Part shown: piece after piece, positions 27,575 through 37,044 of the stretch
Layout of the letters: every line of letters starts with the position of its first letter
Numbering within the stretch: the first letter of the stretch is position 1
NCBI GenBank assembly: GCA_963820375.1
Contig: CAWFZX010000004.1
Span: 143,876-207,875 of the forward strand
Direction of reading: 5' to 3'
Source of the DNA: AWTP1-13 sp963820375
GTDB taxonomy: Bacteria; Pseudomonadota; Alphaproteobacteria; Rhizobiales; Hyphomicrobiaceae
DNA: 64,000 nt
Notes under the pieces: model-generated
Told to the model about the DNA's origin: nothing
The model's input: the letters and a program-made list of their open reading frames with translations, nothing else
The model's database searches: none
Made by a program: the position numbers and the translations under genes

Positions 27575-28018
27575 ATGAAAATTAAGGACCTTCTTGCACC
27601 CAGCGACGTGCTCGTTGATTTCGCCGCCAGTAACAAGAGGGAGTTGCTGAGTGTCTTGGCTGCGCGTGCCGCAAATGGACAAAAGCTGTCGACGGACAGT
27701 GTGGTCAGTGACATTCAAAAACGCGATGAACTTGGCTCTACTGGGATTGGAGGCGGGGTGTCCATTCCGCATGCGCGACTACGCGAGGTGCAGAGGCCCT
27801 GCGGGTTGCTGGCTCGCCTCAAGCAGCCGGTCGACTATCAAGCCATTGACGGGCAACCGGTTGACCTTGTGTTTATGCTTCTGTTGCCTGCGTCGTCGCA
27901 ACTTGATCAGCTCAATGCGCTGGCCACCGTCGCACGCAAGCTACGGGATCAAACTGTATTGCGGCGTGCCCGCATCGCCGGCAGTGCCAGCGAGCTTTAT
28001 CGTGCAATGACGGAGTAG
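27575..28018 (+). CDS. ptsN: PtsN-like PTS EIIA domain protein
   Basis: A 147-aa protein consisting of a single PTS EIIA type-2 domain. The phosphorylated histidine is His66 in GVSIPHARL, followed by the KQPVDYQAIDGQPVDLVFML block typical of EIIA-Ntr. EIIA-Ntr is phosphorylated by the nitrogen PTS and, in its dephosphorylated form, binds KdpD in E. coli and affects kdp expression in rhizobia. Here the gene lies 23 bases after kdpE, so a dedicated regulator of the potassium system is likely. No rpoN or hpf is beside it, unlike the housekeeping ptsN. Confidence 0.88.
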   Translation: MKIKDLLAPSDVLVDFAASNKRELLSVLAARAANGQKLSTDSVVSDIQKRDELGSTGIGGGVSIPHARLREVQRPCGLLARLKQPVDYQAIDGQPVDLVFMLLLPASSQLDQLNALATVARKLRDQTVLRRARIAGSASELYRAMTE

Positions 28019-28375
28019 AGAAAGCAGCGTGCAGGTCGGCTGGCACCATATTGACGTCAATCTGCGTGCCGACATGCGCTGGGACTGCGATCGCTGTGTG
28101 GGGGGTGGTTCGCGTCTGGTAGTTGGTATCTCCCCTGCGTTCGCTCGGTGGCTTGCTCGCCGCAATGCTCAGCCACGTCGATGCCGACCTGAGGCTCTCA
28201 AGCGGACGATCCGCATGGTGGCAGAAGTCTCCGCCAGTTGCAGCACGCGGCTACCGGCTAAGACGGTAGTGTCGAATAGCTCAGCTCAGCTGATGGCCAG
28301 CCAGCGTTGGCGACAAGAACGCAAAAGCATGTACAATCTCGCAAGGCATCCTGAGCTAAGGGAGTGGCGGCCTAG
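28019..28375. other. Intergenic region, nothing recognised
   Basis: About 357 bases between ptsN and the next kinase. The plus-strand frame through it has an arginine- and cysteine-rich translation and no start signal. No hairpin terminator was found. Confidence 0.45.
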
Positions 28376-30097
28376 ATGAGGAACTTGTCTGCCGGTGCTG
28401 TTCGATGGGAGGGCGACGAATTCCTAGAGCTCGCCGAAGCGTCGGCCGGCATTGGCGTCTGGGATGTTGATCTCGCGACCGGCATGGTGCGAGGCAGGCC
28501 GCAGTTTTTTCGTCTGATGGGCCTGGATCCCGCCACGGAACAGGTGTCGATCGATGTCATGCGCGGCCTGCGTCACCCAGATGACCGAGCAGATGTTATC
28601 GACGGCTTCCAACAATCTCTCAACAGCGGGACCGACTATTACGAGAGCGAATACCGTATTCTCAAGGATGGGCAGGTCCGCTGGATTCTGGGTCGTGGAC
28701 GGGTTGTTCGCAACGCTGGCGGCAAGCCCATTCGCTATAGCGGCGTCGACATCGACATCACGGAGCGCAAGCGCTTCGAAGAGAGCCTTCGTGCCGCGGA
28801 GGCTCGCTTTCTGCGCGTCTTTCAGCTTGCACCGATCGCCATGAGCATCAGCACGTTGCAAGATGGCCTTTACATCGACGTCAATGCTGCGCTGCTAGCA
28901 CAGTCCGGCTACTCGCGTGAGGAGATGATCGGACGTACCGCTCGCGATCTCGGCATCTATGTGAAGGAGGCGGATTTCGCCGGAGTGCGCAGCATGCTGG
29001 CACAAAAAGGTGTCGTCAAAAATCTGGAGGTGACCCTGCAGGGCAAGCGTGACGCACGCACCGTCTTGCTCAGCGCGGACGTTCTAGAGCTGGGTGGGAA
29101 ACAATGCCTTCTAACGGCGTCCGTTGATATCACCGAGCGCAAAGCGGTAGAGGCCGCCCTCTTGGATAGCGAGCAGCGCTACCGCAATCTCGTCGACAAT
29201 GCCAACGACATCGTCGCCACCCTGGATTTAGCTGGGCGGTTCACTTCTATCAATCCAGCCGTCAAACGTGTTCTTGGTTATGCCCCCGAAGAACTGATAG
29301 GCCTGTCACTCGATCGGCTCGCACCTCGCGGCGAGATACCGATTGACCTCTCCGCGTCGCAGCGGGAACTGCAAGCCGAAGGCGCCACACGATACGAGAC
29401 GCAAATCTCTGCCAAGGATGGTCGCTCCCTTGCACTCGAGGTCAATTCGAAGCTGATTTACGACAATAGCGGTAAGCCGACTGCCATCCATTCGATCTCG
29501 CGGGACGTCACGGAGAGGAAGGACGCGGAGGCTCGCCAATCGCTTCTGATCCGCGAACTTCAGCACCGCGCAAAAAACCTACTCGCCGTCGTGCAGTCCA
29601 TTGTTACCAACACACTCAGGAACAGCAAGGATATGCACACGGTCAACGAGACGATATCAGGCCGTCTGCAAGCGCTGGCACGCGCCCAGGAGTTCATTGC
29701 CGCAGGGCCGGGCGGCGGGGTTCCGATCGGCGAGATTGTCGAAGCCGAATTGATCGCCTTTGGCGGACGCGTCAGCATTAGCGGGCCCGTCCTGATTGCC
29801 GGCACCGCTTTTGCTCAAATGTTTGCCATTGTCGTGCATGAGCTCGCGACCAACGCCACAAAATACGGGTCATTGTCGGTGCCGGATGGTCGCGTCGACG
29901 TGGGTTGGATGGTCGCGGACGAGGCTAATTTGCTTTTCTCTTGGAAGGAGCGCGGAGGACCGCCGGTGCAACCACCCGCCGCGCGGGGTTTCGGTAGCGA
30001 GGTAATGCGGGTGGCTCTGATCGAAAATCCCCGTATCTCCTACCAGCGCAGCGGGTTCGAGTACGAGATAAAGGTTCCCTTGGCGAATCTAAGGTAA
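28376..30097 (+). CDS. PAS-domain HWE-type sensor histidine kinase
   Basis: A 573-aa soluble kinase with three PAS/PAC units, each closing with DITERK or DVTERK, and an HWE transmitter: phosphoacceptor box ELQHRAKNLLAVVQSIVTNT, N-box VVHELATNATKYGSLS, FSWKERGGPPV and GFGSEVMRVAL. No membrane segment. AAGGGAG lies some 15 bases before the ATG. No receiver or sigma-factor gene is adjacent. The input signal cannot be predicted; none of the PAS domains shows the cysteine of LOV domains. Confidence 0.88.
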   Translation: MRNLSAGAVRWEGDEFLELAEASAGIGVWDVDLATGMVRGRPQFFRLMGLDPATEQVSIDVMRGLRHPDDRADVIDGFQQSLNSGTDYYESEYRILKDGQVRWILGRGRVVRNAGGKPIRYSGVDIDITERKRFEESLRAAEARFLRVFQLAPIAMSISTLQDGLYIDVNAALLAQSGYSREEMIGRTARDLGIYVKEADFAGVRSMLAQKGVVKNLEVTLQGKRDARTVLLSADVLELGGKQCLLTASVDITERKAVEAALLDSEQRYRNLVDNANDIVATLDLAGRFTSINPAVKRVLGYAPEELIGLSLDRLAPRGEIPIDLSASQRELQAEGATRYETQISAKDGRSLALEVNSKLIYDNSGKPTAIHSISRDVTERKDAEARQSLLIRELQHRAKNLLAVVQSIVTNTLRNSKDMHTVNETISGRLQALARAQEFIAAGPGGGVPIGEIVEAELIAFGGRVSISGPVLIAGTAFAQMFAIVVHELATNATKYGSLSVPDGRVDVGWMVADEANLLFSWKERGGPPVQPPAARGFGSEVMRVALIENPRISYQRSGFEYEIKVPLANLR

Positions 30098-30265
30098 GTA
30101 AGTGCGCTTCAGCCTTGCGGGCCCAGGCGCGACGAGCGAACGCACCTGCTGCCTGAAAGGGTCACGCAAAGCAGGCGCTCAGGTAGAGCATGGCACATCA
30201 TCAAAAGGACGGAGCCGAGAGGCAAGCCGCGCCGCCTGCAACTTCGGCGGACCAAAGGCTGGCGC

Positions 30266-30562
30266 ATGCCTGCAAACACGCTGAAGGTCGACCGCACTAC
30301 GCTGTTCGGCAACCCGTTCCTGGCGGCCGACCACGGCCCTGCGGGCGCCCTTGCCCTGTACCGCGCCTGGATCACTGGTCGGCGCCTCGATGGCGGCGTC
30401 TGGCCGCCGACGAGGCAAAAGCTGGCACGCAGAAGACAGGACATTCTGCGGGCTCTGCCGACCCTGCGTGGCAAGAACCTGGCGTGCTGGTGCCCGCTCC
30501 CGACGGACGGTGGCTGCGACGCCTGCCATGCCGCGCTCCTGCTCGAATTGGCCAACCGTTGA
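30266..30562 (+). CDS. DUF4326 protein, possibly frameshifted at the 5' end
   Basis: The frame gives 98 residues with the DUF4326 blocks: MPANTLKVDRTTLFGNPF at the start and GKNLACWCPL...CHA at the end, with a cysteine/histidine set that may bind metal. The family usually begins about 15 residues earlier with a basic RRxQLRRxKGWR stretch. That stretch is encoded here upstream of 30266 in the same frame (30228-30265) but without a start codon. ATG 30190 would supply it if one A of the AAAA run at 30203-30206 were removed. So the gene probably begins at 30190, with an indel or sequence error. Function unknown; the family is common in phages and bacteria. Confidence 0.65.
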   Translation: MPANTLKVDRTTLFGNPFLAADHGPAGALALYRAWITGRRLDGGVWPPTRQKLARRRQDILRALPTLRGKNLACWCPLPTDGGCDACHAALLLELANR

Positions 30563-31179
30563 TCAGCGTTTCGAGCCGTCAACCTGAACGCGTCGGACCA
30601 TCATCCCAATCGCCGGCCCAAGCTGTGTTTGCGGCAAGGCCCAAGACGCCCAGCAAAAAGCGGCGTGATCGCAGGTTTTGCGCATTATCCGGTCCTCCTA
30701 TTCTTGCATCATGCGTCTTGCAGCTTTGCGAAAACGGAACCTGCGCATCGGGGTTCCCCAGAGCAGCGCCCACCGGCGCAGGCTTGGCCTCTTTCGGCAT
30801 GCGCGATCAGCGCTGCTCGCGCGGTGCATCGAGCTGCCGTTGAGACCCGGTATCTTCGGGGGGAGCGTTCGCACCTTGGCAGCGAAGGCGTTCTGCCAAC
30901 TGACGGCTGGTAGCAGGTGGCTCCGGTCAGCCAGCCCAAGTTGCTCTGCTGCTCTTGAAACGGGCCAGTGCGCGAGCCATCGACGCTGCCTTTTTGCGCC
31001 AACCTCGCCAGGCCGACGCGCGCCATTCGCGGCAGCGCGCCTGTGGCCAACGGCCCACACCGTCCAAGCCAGACAGCCACCGACAATGAGCGCTGGCGGT
31101 GGAAATCGAGTTGCGCGCATTGTGGCCGTGTTAACGCGCTGCTACGACTTCATGTCAATGGGGTGGGAGCAAGAACACA
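30563..31179. other. Gene-free region
   Basis: No gene is supported in these 617 bases. Minus-strand frames across 30698-31120 have unlikely arginine-rich translations. A signal-peptide-like stretch (RRFLLGVLGLAANTAWA) lies on the minus strand near 30610-30660 but has no start codon with a ribosome-binding site and stops after about ten more residues. Confidence 0.4.
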
Positions 31180-32022
31180 ATGCGGGCAGCTGTTTGCGGC
31201 CATAAACACTGGAGTCTCGGGTGTCTTGCCGTCTTTCTGGCGGCTTGCTCGGGCGATGGGGGCGGGATTAATACGGCCTCGATCATGCCCGCGGCCACGG
31301 CGGTCACCAGCGGTTTCGTGCCGGGCGTTCCCAAGGGTTACCAGTGCCCGCTCGTACCAAACGGGTTCGATCCGGTCGGTTCTATCTACCGACTTGACAA
31401 AGATGGCACCTACTTCCGTGTCAAGGACTTTACGACGGTGTCGGCCATCACGGCGCTTGGCGCCTACAAACGCGACGTGAAGATTTCGAACTACCAGCTC
31501 GCGGACACCCAGCAGGCCAATGCCGGGCTTTCCTACGATCTACTGAAGAAAGTACTTCCGGGGCTGACCGCGTCCGGCTCGACCGACTATAAGAAGGCGA
31601 TGACCGTTGAGATTACCGTCGAAGACATGGTCGGCGAGGTGATCGACGATGCGGTCGCCGATAAAATCGTCGAACTTTTCGAAGCAAGCATGAAGCCTAA
31701 GGCCGGCAGCAAGTATTTCCTGGTACGAGAGACGGTGAAGGCGGGTGCGATCAGCTACAAGCTGAAACAGAACGACCTCGTGCGTTTGGGCGGCAAGCTC
31801 GAGGTTGAAAAGCTGGCGCAGGGTGCGGCTAACGTGACCGTGCGTGATGATAATGGCGTGTTTGAGATCAAGCAGACGTTTAAACCCGAACGCATTCCAG
31901 TTTGCATCAAGTCGGCGGAGATTGCGATCGAAAGCGCGCCTGGGCAGGGGCCTGCCAATATTGCCCTGAAAACTGTCGATGAGACGCCACTGCCGAAAAT
32001 CAGGCGGGTTGGTGCGAACTGA
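31180..32022 (+). CDS. Putative lipoprotein of unknown function
   Basis: A 280-aa protein with a short signal sequence and a lipobox (CLAVFLAACSGDGG; acylation at the second cysteine, about residue 23). The mature part is soluble, with a repeated lysine/aspartate-rich pattern (KDGTYFRVKDF, KISNYQLADTQQANAGLSYD) and a mainly beta-like second half. I recognise no family. The +2 residue is serine, which predicts outer-membrane sorting. It stands alone. Confidence 0.65.
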   Translation: MRAAVCGHKHWSLGCLAVFLAACSGDGGGINTASIMPAATAVTSGFVPGVPKGYQCPLVPNGFDPVGSIYRLDKDGTYFRVKDFTTVSAITALGAYKRDVKISNYQLADTQQANAGLSYDLLKKVLPGLTASGSTDYKKAMTVEITVEDMVGEVIDDAVADKIVELFEASMKPKAGSKYFLVRETVKAGAISYKLKQNDLVRLGGKLEVEKLAQGAANVTVRDDNGVFEIKQTFKPERIPVCIKSAEIAIESAPGQGPANIALKTVDETPLPKIRRVGAN

Positions 32023-32336
32023 TGCACGTTGCAGGCAGAGCCGTGCGCACCGGCGACGGTTAATTCGAGGCTTGGTTGCGAGCGAAGAGGTATTGGCACG
32101 CTGGCTTGCCTGCTTAAGCAAGACCAATTTCCGGCCATGGCTTCAGGGTGCTGCTGCGCCTCGACGGCGCGACGATGCCTTAACGGCTGGCGTGCGCGGA
32201 AACAACCAGACCCAAGTCCCATGTGAGCGAAGATACGCAAGCGCGTCGACGAGCGCAGCCGCCAACGCAGGGAACGCTGCGCATCGATGATGCGTTGGAT
32301 AGGCGAAGCCGTTTTTCTGGGCGTTAAGAGGAGCGC
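32023..32336. other. Intergenic region, nothing recognised
   Basis: A 314-base spacer between the lipoprotein and cytochrome genes. It presumably contains the cytochrome promoter. No repeat, hairpin or small gene was identified. Confidence 0.4.
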
Positions 32337-32729
32337 ATGTCCTCGCCGACGATTGCCGTATCCTTGGCGGCAGCCATGCTCGCAATATCTCAATCGGCGC
32401 TTGCGCAGGACGCTGCTGGCAAGGCTGACGGCCAGCTCGCTTTCAACAACGCCTGCCGCACTTGCCACACGCTCAGGGAAGGCGACAATCGGCTCGGGCC
32501 CAACCTGCACAAAATCGTCGGCCGCAAGGCTGGAGCCTTGCCGAACTACGCCTATTCCAGCGCCATGAAAGCCGCTGACACCGTGTGGGACAAGGCCACG
32601 CTCGATCGCTTCATCGCCAATCCGGATCAGGTGGTGCCCGGGCACAATATGAAACCCTATGGCGGCATCGCCTCGGTCGAGGACCGTGCCAAGATTGTTG
32701 CTTTTCTCGAGGCAAGCGGCGGCAATTGA
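32337..32729 (+). CDS. Class I c-type cytochrome
   Basis: A 130-aa periplasmic cytochrome with a GAGG site before the ATG. The signal peptide ends near SALA (about residue 23). The heme site is CRTCH (residues 40-44), and the sixth ligand is the methionine in GHNMKPYGG. Length and pattern match cytochrome c2/c550-type electron carriers (KIVGRKAG, YSSAMKA). It shuttles electrons between periplasmic or membrane redox partners; no oxidase or dehydrogenase gene is adjacent, so the partner is unknown. Confidence 0.92.
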   Translation: MSSPTIAVSLAAAMLAISQSALAQDAAGKADGQLAFNNACRTCHTLREGDNRLGPNLHKIVGRKAGALPNYAYSSAMKAADTVWDKATLDRFIANPDQVVPGHNMKPYGGIASVEDRAKIVAFLEASGGN

Positions 32730-33134
32730 CGGCACGCCGCCCGATCCGGCGAGCCCCGTGCCCCCATGGCAGCGTTGGTCCAAACGCCAAGACGCCGAGG
32801 CGGTCGGCCTCACAGGCGTCATTGAGCATCCCGCCAGTGCCGGCGGGCCGGAGTGGGTGGTCGATGACAGCATGGGCGGGATTGCTGGATATCGCCCGCC
32901 ATTGCGAGGAGGTGCCCCTAGCCAGGCCAAGTTTTAACGCATCGCCGCCCTACTGCTGCTGCAACGAGAGTGTGAAAGGCTCTGGCGACCACAACGGCTA
33001 GCGGGTGGATCCTGTCAAGATGGAGCTTAGCGGGGACGGTTGGCCAGCTGCGCGTCGCGTTGGCGGGTGTCTAGCCAGGGAGGCAAGGGAAGCACCTGAA
33101 GTTATAAAGCCGAATTCGTCAGCGAGGAGTGCAA
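32730..33134. other. Intergenic region, nothing recognised
   Basis: About 400 bases without a supportable frame or terminator. Overlapping plus-strand frames look like chance products. Confidence 0.4.
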
Positions 33135-33695
33135 ATGAGGTTAGCGATTTTCGCTGCGACCTGCTTCGCAGCTCTTTGGCCCTCTTGCGGGCATGCGCAG
33201 ACCGTGCTGATGCGTGACGTCACTATCCAGAAGGTGCCGCAGGCAGGGACGCTTGAGGGCTGTTCTGTGGCCTTCGACGTCGGGTATCAGGATCACACCC
33301 ATCGGCAAGGCTTGCCCTCCGTGGTATCCGGCAGCGTGACTTGGTATCTGCAGCGGCAAAGGACCTGGGCGACCCTCAAGGTCGTGGGCCAGGACATCTC
33401 GGCGGCCATGGTGCCGATAGGCCATTTTCTGATCACGAATGCCTTTATTGACGTGGACACATCAACCTACCTTGCCGACGAGCAGTCAACGTGTGAGCAC
33501 CCGCAAGGGTTCTGCGCCGTGTATGACACGGAGAAAGCCGTCAGGCTGATGTCAAGTGCCATGCCTGCATTCATCGTCGCGTTCAATCGGCATGCGACCG
33601 GCATGGATATTCGCCTGCCGATCGTCATGCAGGAGCCTCAGCTCAAGGAGATGGCGGAATGCATGGGAGCTCTCATCGCCAGGACCAGGCCATGA
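33135..33695 (+). CDS. Exported protein of unknown function
   Basis: A 186-aa protein from ATG 33135, which follows GAGGAGTGC. A signal peptide (LAIFAATCFAALWPSCGHA) is clear. The mature part has four cysteines (EGCSV, STCEHPQGFC, AECMG) that could form disulfides, and a beta-rich pattern (GSVTWYLQRQRTWATLKVVG). No family is recognised. Likely periplasmic. Confidence 0.6.
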   Translation: MRLAIFAATCFAALWPSCGHAQTVLMRDVTIQKVPQAGTLEGCSVAFDVGYQDHTHRQGLPSVVSGSVTWYLQRQRTWATLKVVGQDISAAMVPIGHFLITNAFIDVDTSTYLADEQSTCEHPQGFCAVYDTEKAVRLMSSAMPAFIVAFNRHATGMDIRLPIVMQEPQLKEMAECMGALIARTRP

Positions 33696-34045
33696 GCCTC
33701 AGCCTGCACGATGCTGAGACGCACGACCGCTGCCGGGTCGGCAGGTAAAAAACTTGCCACCCGTGGGGCACTGGCCGCGGCGGGGCCAGCCGCGCGCGTA
33801 AAGCCTCGTGCGCCCGACTGTTCAGTCCATAGGCAATCAGTTATCGTTGCGTCGCGCGAAGCACAGCTGCCGGCAGCGCCTATCCGATGAGGACTTTACT
33901 GCGCGACCAAGTTTCCGCTACCGCTGGCCTCGAGCGGACAGCGAGTAATCAGGCCAGCCTGGAGCGGCCGAGCTGGCCGTTAAGAAGCCGCGGTGGTGAT
34001 CAAGATTTCTCGACGTTTCAACTGCCGCCGGAGGAGGCTTGACGC
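33696..34045. other. Intergenic region, nothing recognised
   Basis: A 350-base spacer before otnK. It presumably holds the otnK-otnC promoter. No gene, clear hairpin terminator or repeat was found. Confidence 0.4.
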
Positions 34046-35314
34046 ATGGCCCAGCTGCTGCTCGGTGCAATCGCTGACGATTTCACCGGCGCCACCGATC
34101 TTGCCAATATGCTGGTGCGTGGCGGCATGCGCACCATCCAGACCATTGGAATCCCTACGGCGGCGCTGGCTGAGGAGGTCGACGCAGTCGTGGTGGCGCT
34201 CAAGTCACGCACCATTCCAGCACAGCAGGCTGTCGAACAGTCGCTGGCTGCCCTGGCCTGGCTGCAGGCGGCAGGCTGCCGGCAGGTCTATTTCAAGTAT
34301 TGTTCGACGTTCAACTCCACGCCGCGCGGCAACATTGGTCCGGTGATCGATGCCCTAATGGACGCCCTGCAAACGGATTTCACCATTTCTTGCCCGGCCT
34401 TTCCGGAGAACGGGCGCACGATCTGCCACGGCTACCTGTTTGTCGGCGAGCAGCTGCTTTCCGAATCCGGCATGAAAGACCATCCCCTGACGCCCATGAC
34501 GGACGCAAACCTGGCACGTGTGTTGGCTCCGCAGACGCAGCGCAAGGTGGGAAACATTGGCTATGCCACAGTGGCGGCAGGCGCGGCTGCTGTGCGCGCG
34601 GCGACGCACCGTCTGAAGGCGGACGGTATCGCTATTGCCATCGTCGATGCGCTCGCCGACGCCGATCTTCGTACCATTGCCGAAGCCTATGCCGATTTGC
34701 CGCTTGTCACGGCCGGTTCTGGCGTGGGTCTTGGCATGGCAGAGCACTGTCGTAAGGCGGGCTTGCTCTCGCATAGTGCCTCGGCCGCGCCGCTGCCGCG
34801 CGTGAGGGGGGCTGGCGTGATCCTGTCTGGCAGCTGCTCGACGGCAACCAATGAACAAGTTGTCCACTGGACAAGGCAGCGCCCTGCTTTTCGCCTCGAT
34901 CCGCTACGCTTGGCCAAAGACCCGTCGCATGCCGATGCGGCAATCGCCTGGGCTCGACGTCAGGACGGCTCAGTGCCGGTGCTGATTTATGCCACTGCTT
35001 CAGCGCCGGACGTCAAACATGTCCAGCAGCAGCTGGGCGCAGCCCACGCCGGCCAGCTTGTCGAGCAGGCTTTCGCGCGCATCGCCAAGGGCCTTGTGGA
35101 AGCCGGCGTCCGCAAGCTGATCGTGGCAGGTGGCGAGACTGCAGGCGCGGTGGTCAGTGCGCTCGGGGTGCGTAGCCTGCGCATTGGCCCACAAATTGAT
35201 CCGGGAGTGCCTTGGACCGAAAGCTTGGATGGCGAACCGATCGCCTTGGCGCTCAAGTCCGGCAACTTTGGCAGTGCAGATTTCTTCGAGAAAGCTCTGG
35301 CCCAATTGGAGTGA
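34046..35314 (+). CDS. otnK: 3-oxo-tetronate kinase (four-carbon acid sugar kinase family)
   Basis: A 422-aa two-domain kinase of the former DUF1537 family. The N-terminal sugar-acid-binding domain begins LLGAIADDFTGATDLANMLV and has KYCSTFNSTPRGNIGPV; the C-terminal nucleotide domain has GVILSGSCSTATNEQV and the VAGGETAGAVV loop. OtnK phosphorylates 3-oxo-tetronate at O4 using ATP. The next gene is otnC, which overlaps its stop by one base (TGATG), giving coupled translation and strong support for the pathway assignment. Confidence 0.92.
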   Translation: MAQLLLGAIADDFTGATDLANMLVRGGMRTIQTIGIPTAALAEEVDAVVVALKSRTIPAQQAVEQSLAALAWLQAAGCRQVYFKYCSTFNSTPRGNIGPVIDALMDALQTDFTISCPAFPENGRTICHGYLFVGEQLLSESGMKDHPLTPMTDANLARVLAPQTQRKVGNIGYATVAAGAAAVRAATHRLKADGIAIAIVDALADADLRTIAEAYADLPLVTAGSGVGLGMAEHCRKAGLLSHSASAAPLPRVRGAGVILSGSCSTATNEQVVHWTRQRPAFRLDPLRLAKDPSHADAAIAWARRQDGSVPVLIYATASAPDVKHVQQQLGAAHAGQLVEQAFARIAKGLVEAGVRKLIVAGGETAGAVVSALGVRSLRIGPQIDPGVPWTESLDGEPIALALKSGNFGSADFFEKALAQLE

Positions 35315-35955
35315 TGGCCATGCAGGAGCACCAACTTCGCGATGAAATTTGCGAGCTCGGCAAGTCGATATTTGAGCGCGGCCTGACGCACGGATCGACC
35401 GGCAACATCAGCGTGCGCTGCGCCGATGGTTGGCTCCTGACGCCGACTGGCTCTAATCTCGGCAAGCTGGACCCGGCCCAGCTTTCCAAGCTCGATTGGA
35501 ATGGCAAGCTGATGTCCGGCAATCAGCCGTCCAAGGAGGCATTCCTGCACCTTGCGATGTATCAGGAGCGCGCCAACAATGCTGCGGTAGTGCACCTGCA
35601 CGCCACACATTCCGTTGCCATCTCGGTGCTCGAAGACCTTGATCCAGAGGACCTGCTGCCGCCATTGACGGCCTACTACGTCATGCGTATCGGTCGGCTG
35701 CCGCTTGTCCCCTACTACGCTCCGGGAGACATGCAGTTGGCGGATGCCGTTCGCGGCTACGCGGGGCGCCACCATGCCATGCTGCTGGCCAATCACGGTC
35801 CGGTGGTGGCTGGCAGCAGTCTGGCTGCGGCAGCCGACGCCATCGAAGAGCTGGAAGCCACGGCGAAACTCTACTTGCTGCTGCGCGGGGAGCGCGTCAG
35901 GGCACTGACGGATGCGCAGGTGGCCGATATTCGCCAACGCTTTTCCATGTCTTGA
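35314..35955 (+). CDS. otnC: 3-oxo-tetronate 4-phosphate decarboxylase (class II aldolase fold)
   Basis: A 213-aa class II aldolase/adducin-domain protein. Metal ligands are visible as HLHATH (two histidines) and the later ANHGPVVAG histidine; KEAFLHLAMY carries the family glutamate, and GSTGNISVR the phosphate loop. It decarboxylates the OtnK product to dihydroxyacetone phosphate. The start at 35314 overlaps the otnK stop; ATG 35320 is an alternative. No otnD or otnI is present, so the acid must be oxidised or isomerised by enzymes encoded elsewhere. Confidence 0.9.
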   Translation: MAMQEHQLRDEICELGKSIFERGLTHGSTGNISVRCADGWLLTPTGSNLGKLDPAQLSKLDWNGKLMSGNQPSKEAFLHLAMYQERANNAAVVHLHATHSVAISVLEDLDPEDLLPPLTAYYVMRIGRLPLVPYYAPGDMQLADAVRGYAGRHHAMLLANHGPVVAGSSLAAAADAIEELEATAKLYLLLRGERVRALTDAQVADIRQRFSMS

Positions 35956-36302
35956 CGGCGGATGAGTTTGTGATCGACCCCCCCATCCCCTCTGCCTAGA
36001 GCCATTAACTGTCGGCTGACCCTCATGGCGTGCGCTGACGCAGGCTACGCGACCAGCACAGCGCTGCAGACGTTTGAGCCCGAACATATTCGCAACGGTG
36101 GTCATGTTTTCGTCAGGAGGAAAAAGCCCGGCAATATTCAGAGCGGTTATGCTTCCGCAAATGGCGCTCTGGAGACTTCATTCCAACACAAAAGCAAGCT
36201 TGCGGCTATCGTCGAAGCCGCCCGAACTGCTGATCGACCTCAGCTTGCCAGAGAAACGCATCTGATCTTCGGCCTGGCTAGATCGCGGTTGCAGTATGTA
36301 GA
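35956..36302. other. Intergenic region, nothing recognised
   Basis: About 347 bases. A plus-strand frame from 36025 crosses into the next gene in another frame and looks spurious. An AGGAGG stretch near 36115 has no start codon at a usable distance. Confidence 0.4.
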
Positions 36303-36776
36303 ATGGGACCCATGCACGTACGTGATGCATGCGCGCAAGACGCTGAGGAATCCTGCTCGGTTGTTCGGCGGTCAATCAGCGAACTCTGCTTCCTTGATCA
36401 TCAAGGTGATGCGGTAACGCTCCAGCTGTGGCTCGCCAACAAGACTGCAGCAAATATGCGCCGCTGGATTTGCGAACATCATGTCCTGGTGGCGGTCGAC
36501 AAAAATACAATCGCTGGAGTCGCCGCCATGACATCAACGGGCGAAATCATTCTCAACTACGTCTCGCCCGACGCTCGCTGCCGCGGCGTGAGCAAGGCGC
36601 TCTTGCAAGGTCTCGAGGCGCGCGCCGCAAAACTCGATATTCCTGTCGTTACACTTCAAAGCACCTCAACAGCTGTGCGCTTCTATCAGGCCGCCGGCTA
36701 CACGGCGGCCAGTTCCCCATCGAAGGGCTTCGGCATCACCATGGGTCGACCGATGCAAAAAGGGTTGCCGAAGTAA
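36303..36776 (+). CDS. GNAT family N-acetyltransferase
   Basis: A 157-aa single-domain GNAT protein (ATG 36303; ATG 36312 also possible). The acyl-CoA loop is seen as SPDARCRGVSKALLQGLEAR, in which the usual QxxGxG/A is altered to RCRGVS, as in several acceptable relatives. The C-terminal VTLQSTSTAVRFYQAAGYTA is typical. Substrate unknown. Monocistronic. Confidence 0.75.
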   Translation: MGPMHVRDACAQDAEESCSVVRRSISELCFLDHQGDAVTLQLWLANKTAANMRRWICEHHVLVAVDKNTIAGVAAMTSTGEIILNYVSPDARCRGVSKALLQGLEARAAKLDIPVVTLQSTSTAVRFYQAAGYTAASSPSKGFGITMGRPMQKGLPK

Positions 36777-37044
36777 AACCCCAACCGAGGCCGCAGAGAT
36801 CAGGCCTTCCGCCGGCTCCCCTGCTGCGACAGCGTGCGAGGTCAGGGCCGCGGCGGGTTCGTGGCGATCTCCGCTATGAGCCTCTCGCCGGCTTGCGCGC
36901 CGGATTGATGCCCCGAGCGGCGGGGCGCCAAGGCGGCCTGGTGTGGCGCGGGGCGCCATGCCGTCAGGGCCGCCGCTTGATTCCGCTGCAGGAGCCGCCA
37001 TATTGCTATGCAGCATTATTTGCTGCACTGCGAAAGGAACCTTG

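Noticed and set aside
30266..30562. Prophage, suggested by DUF4326
   Set aside because: No capsid, terminase, integrase or lysis genes lie nearby, and DUF4326 also occurs in ordinary bacterial genomes.
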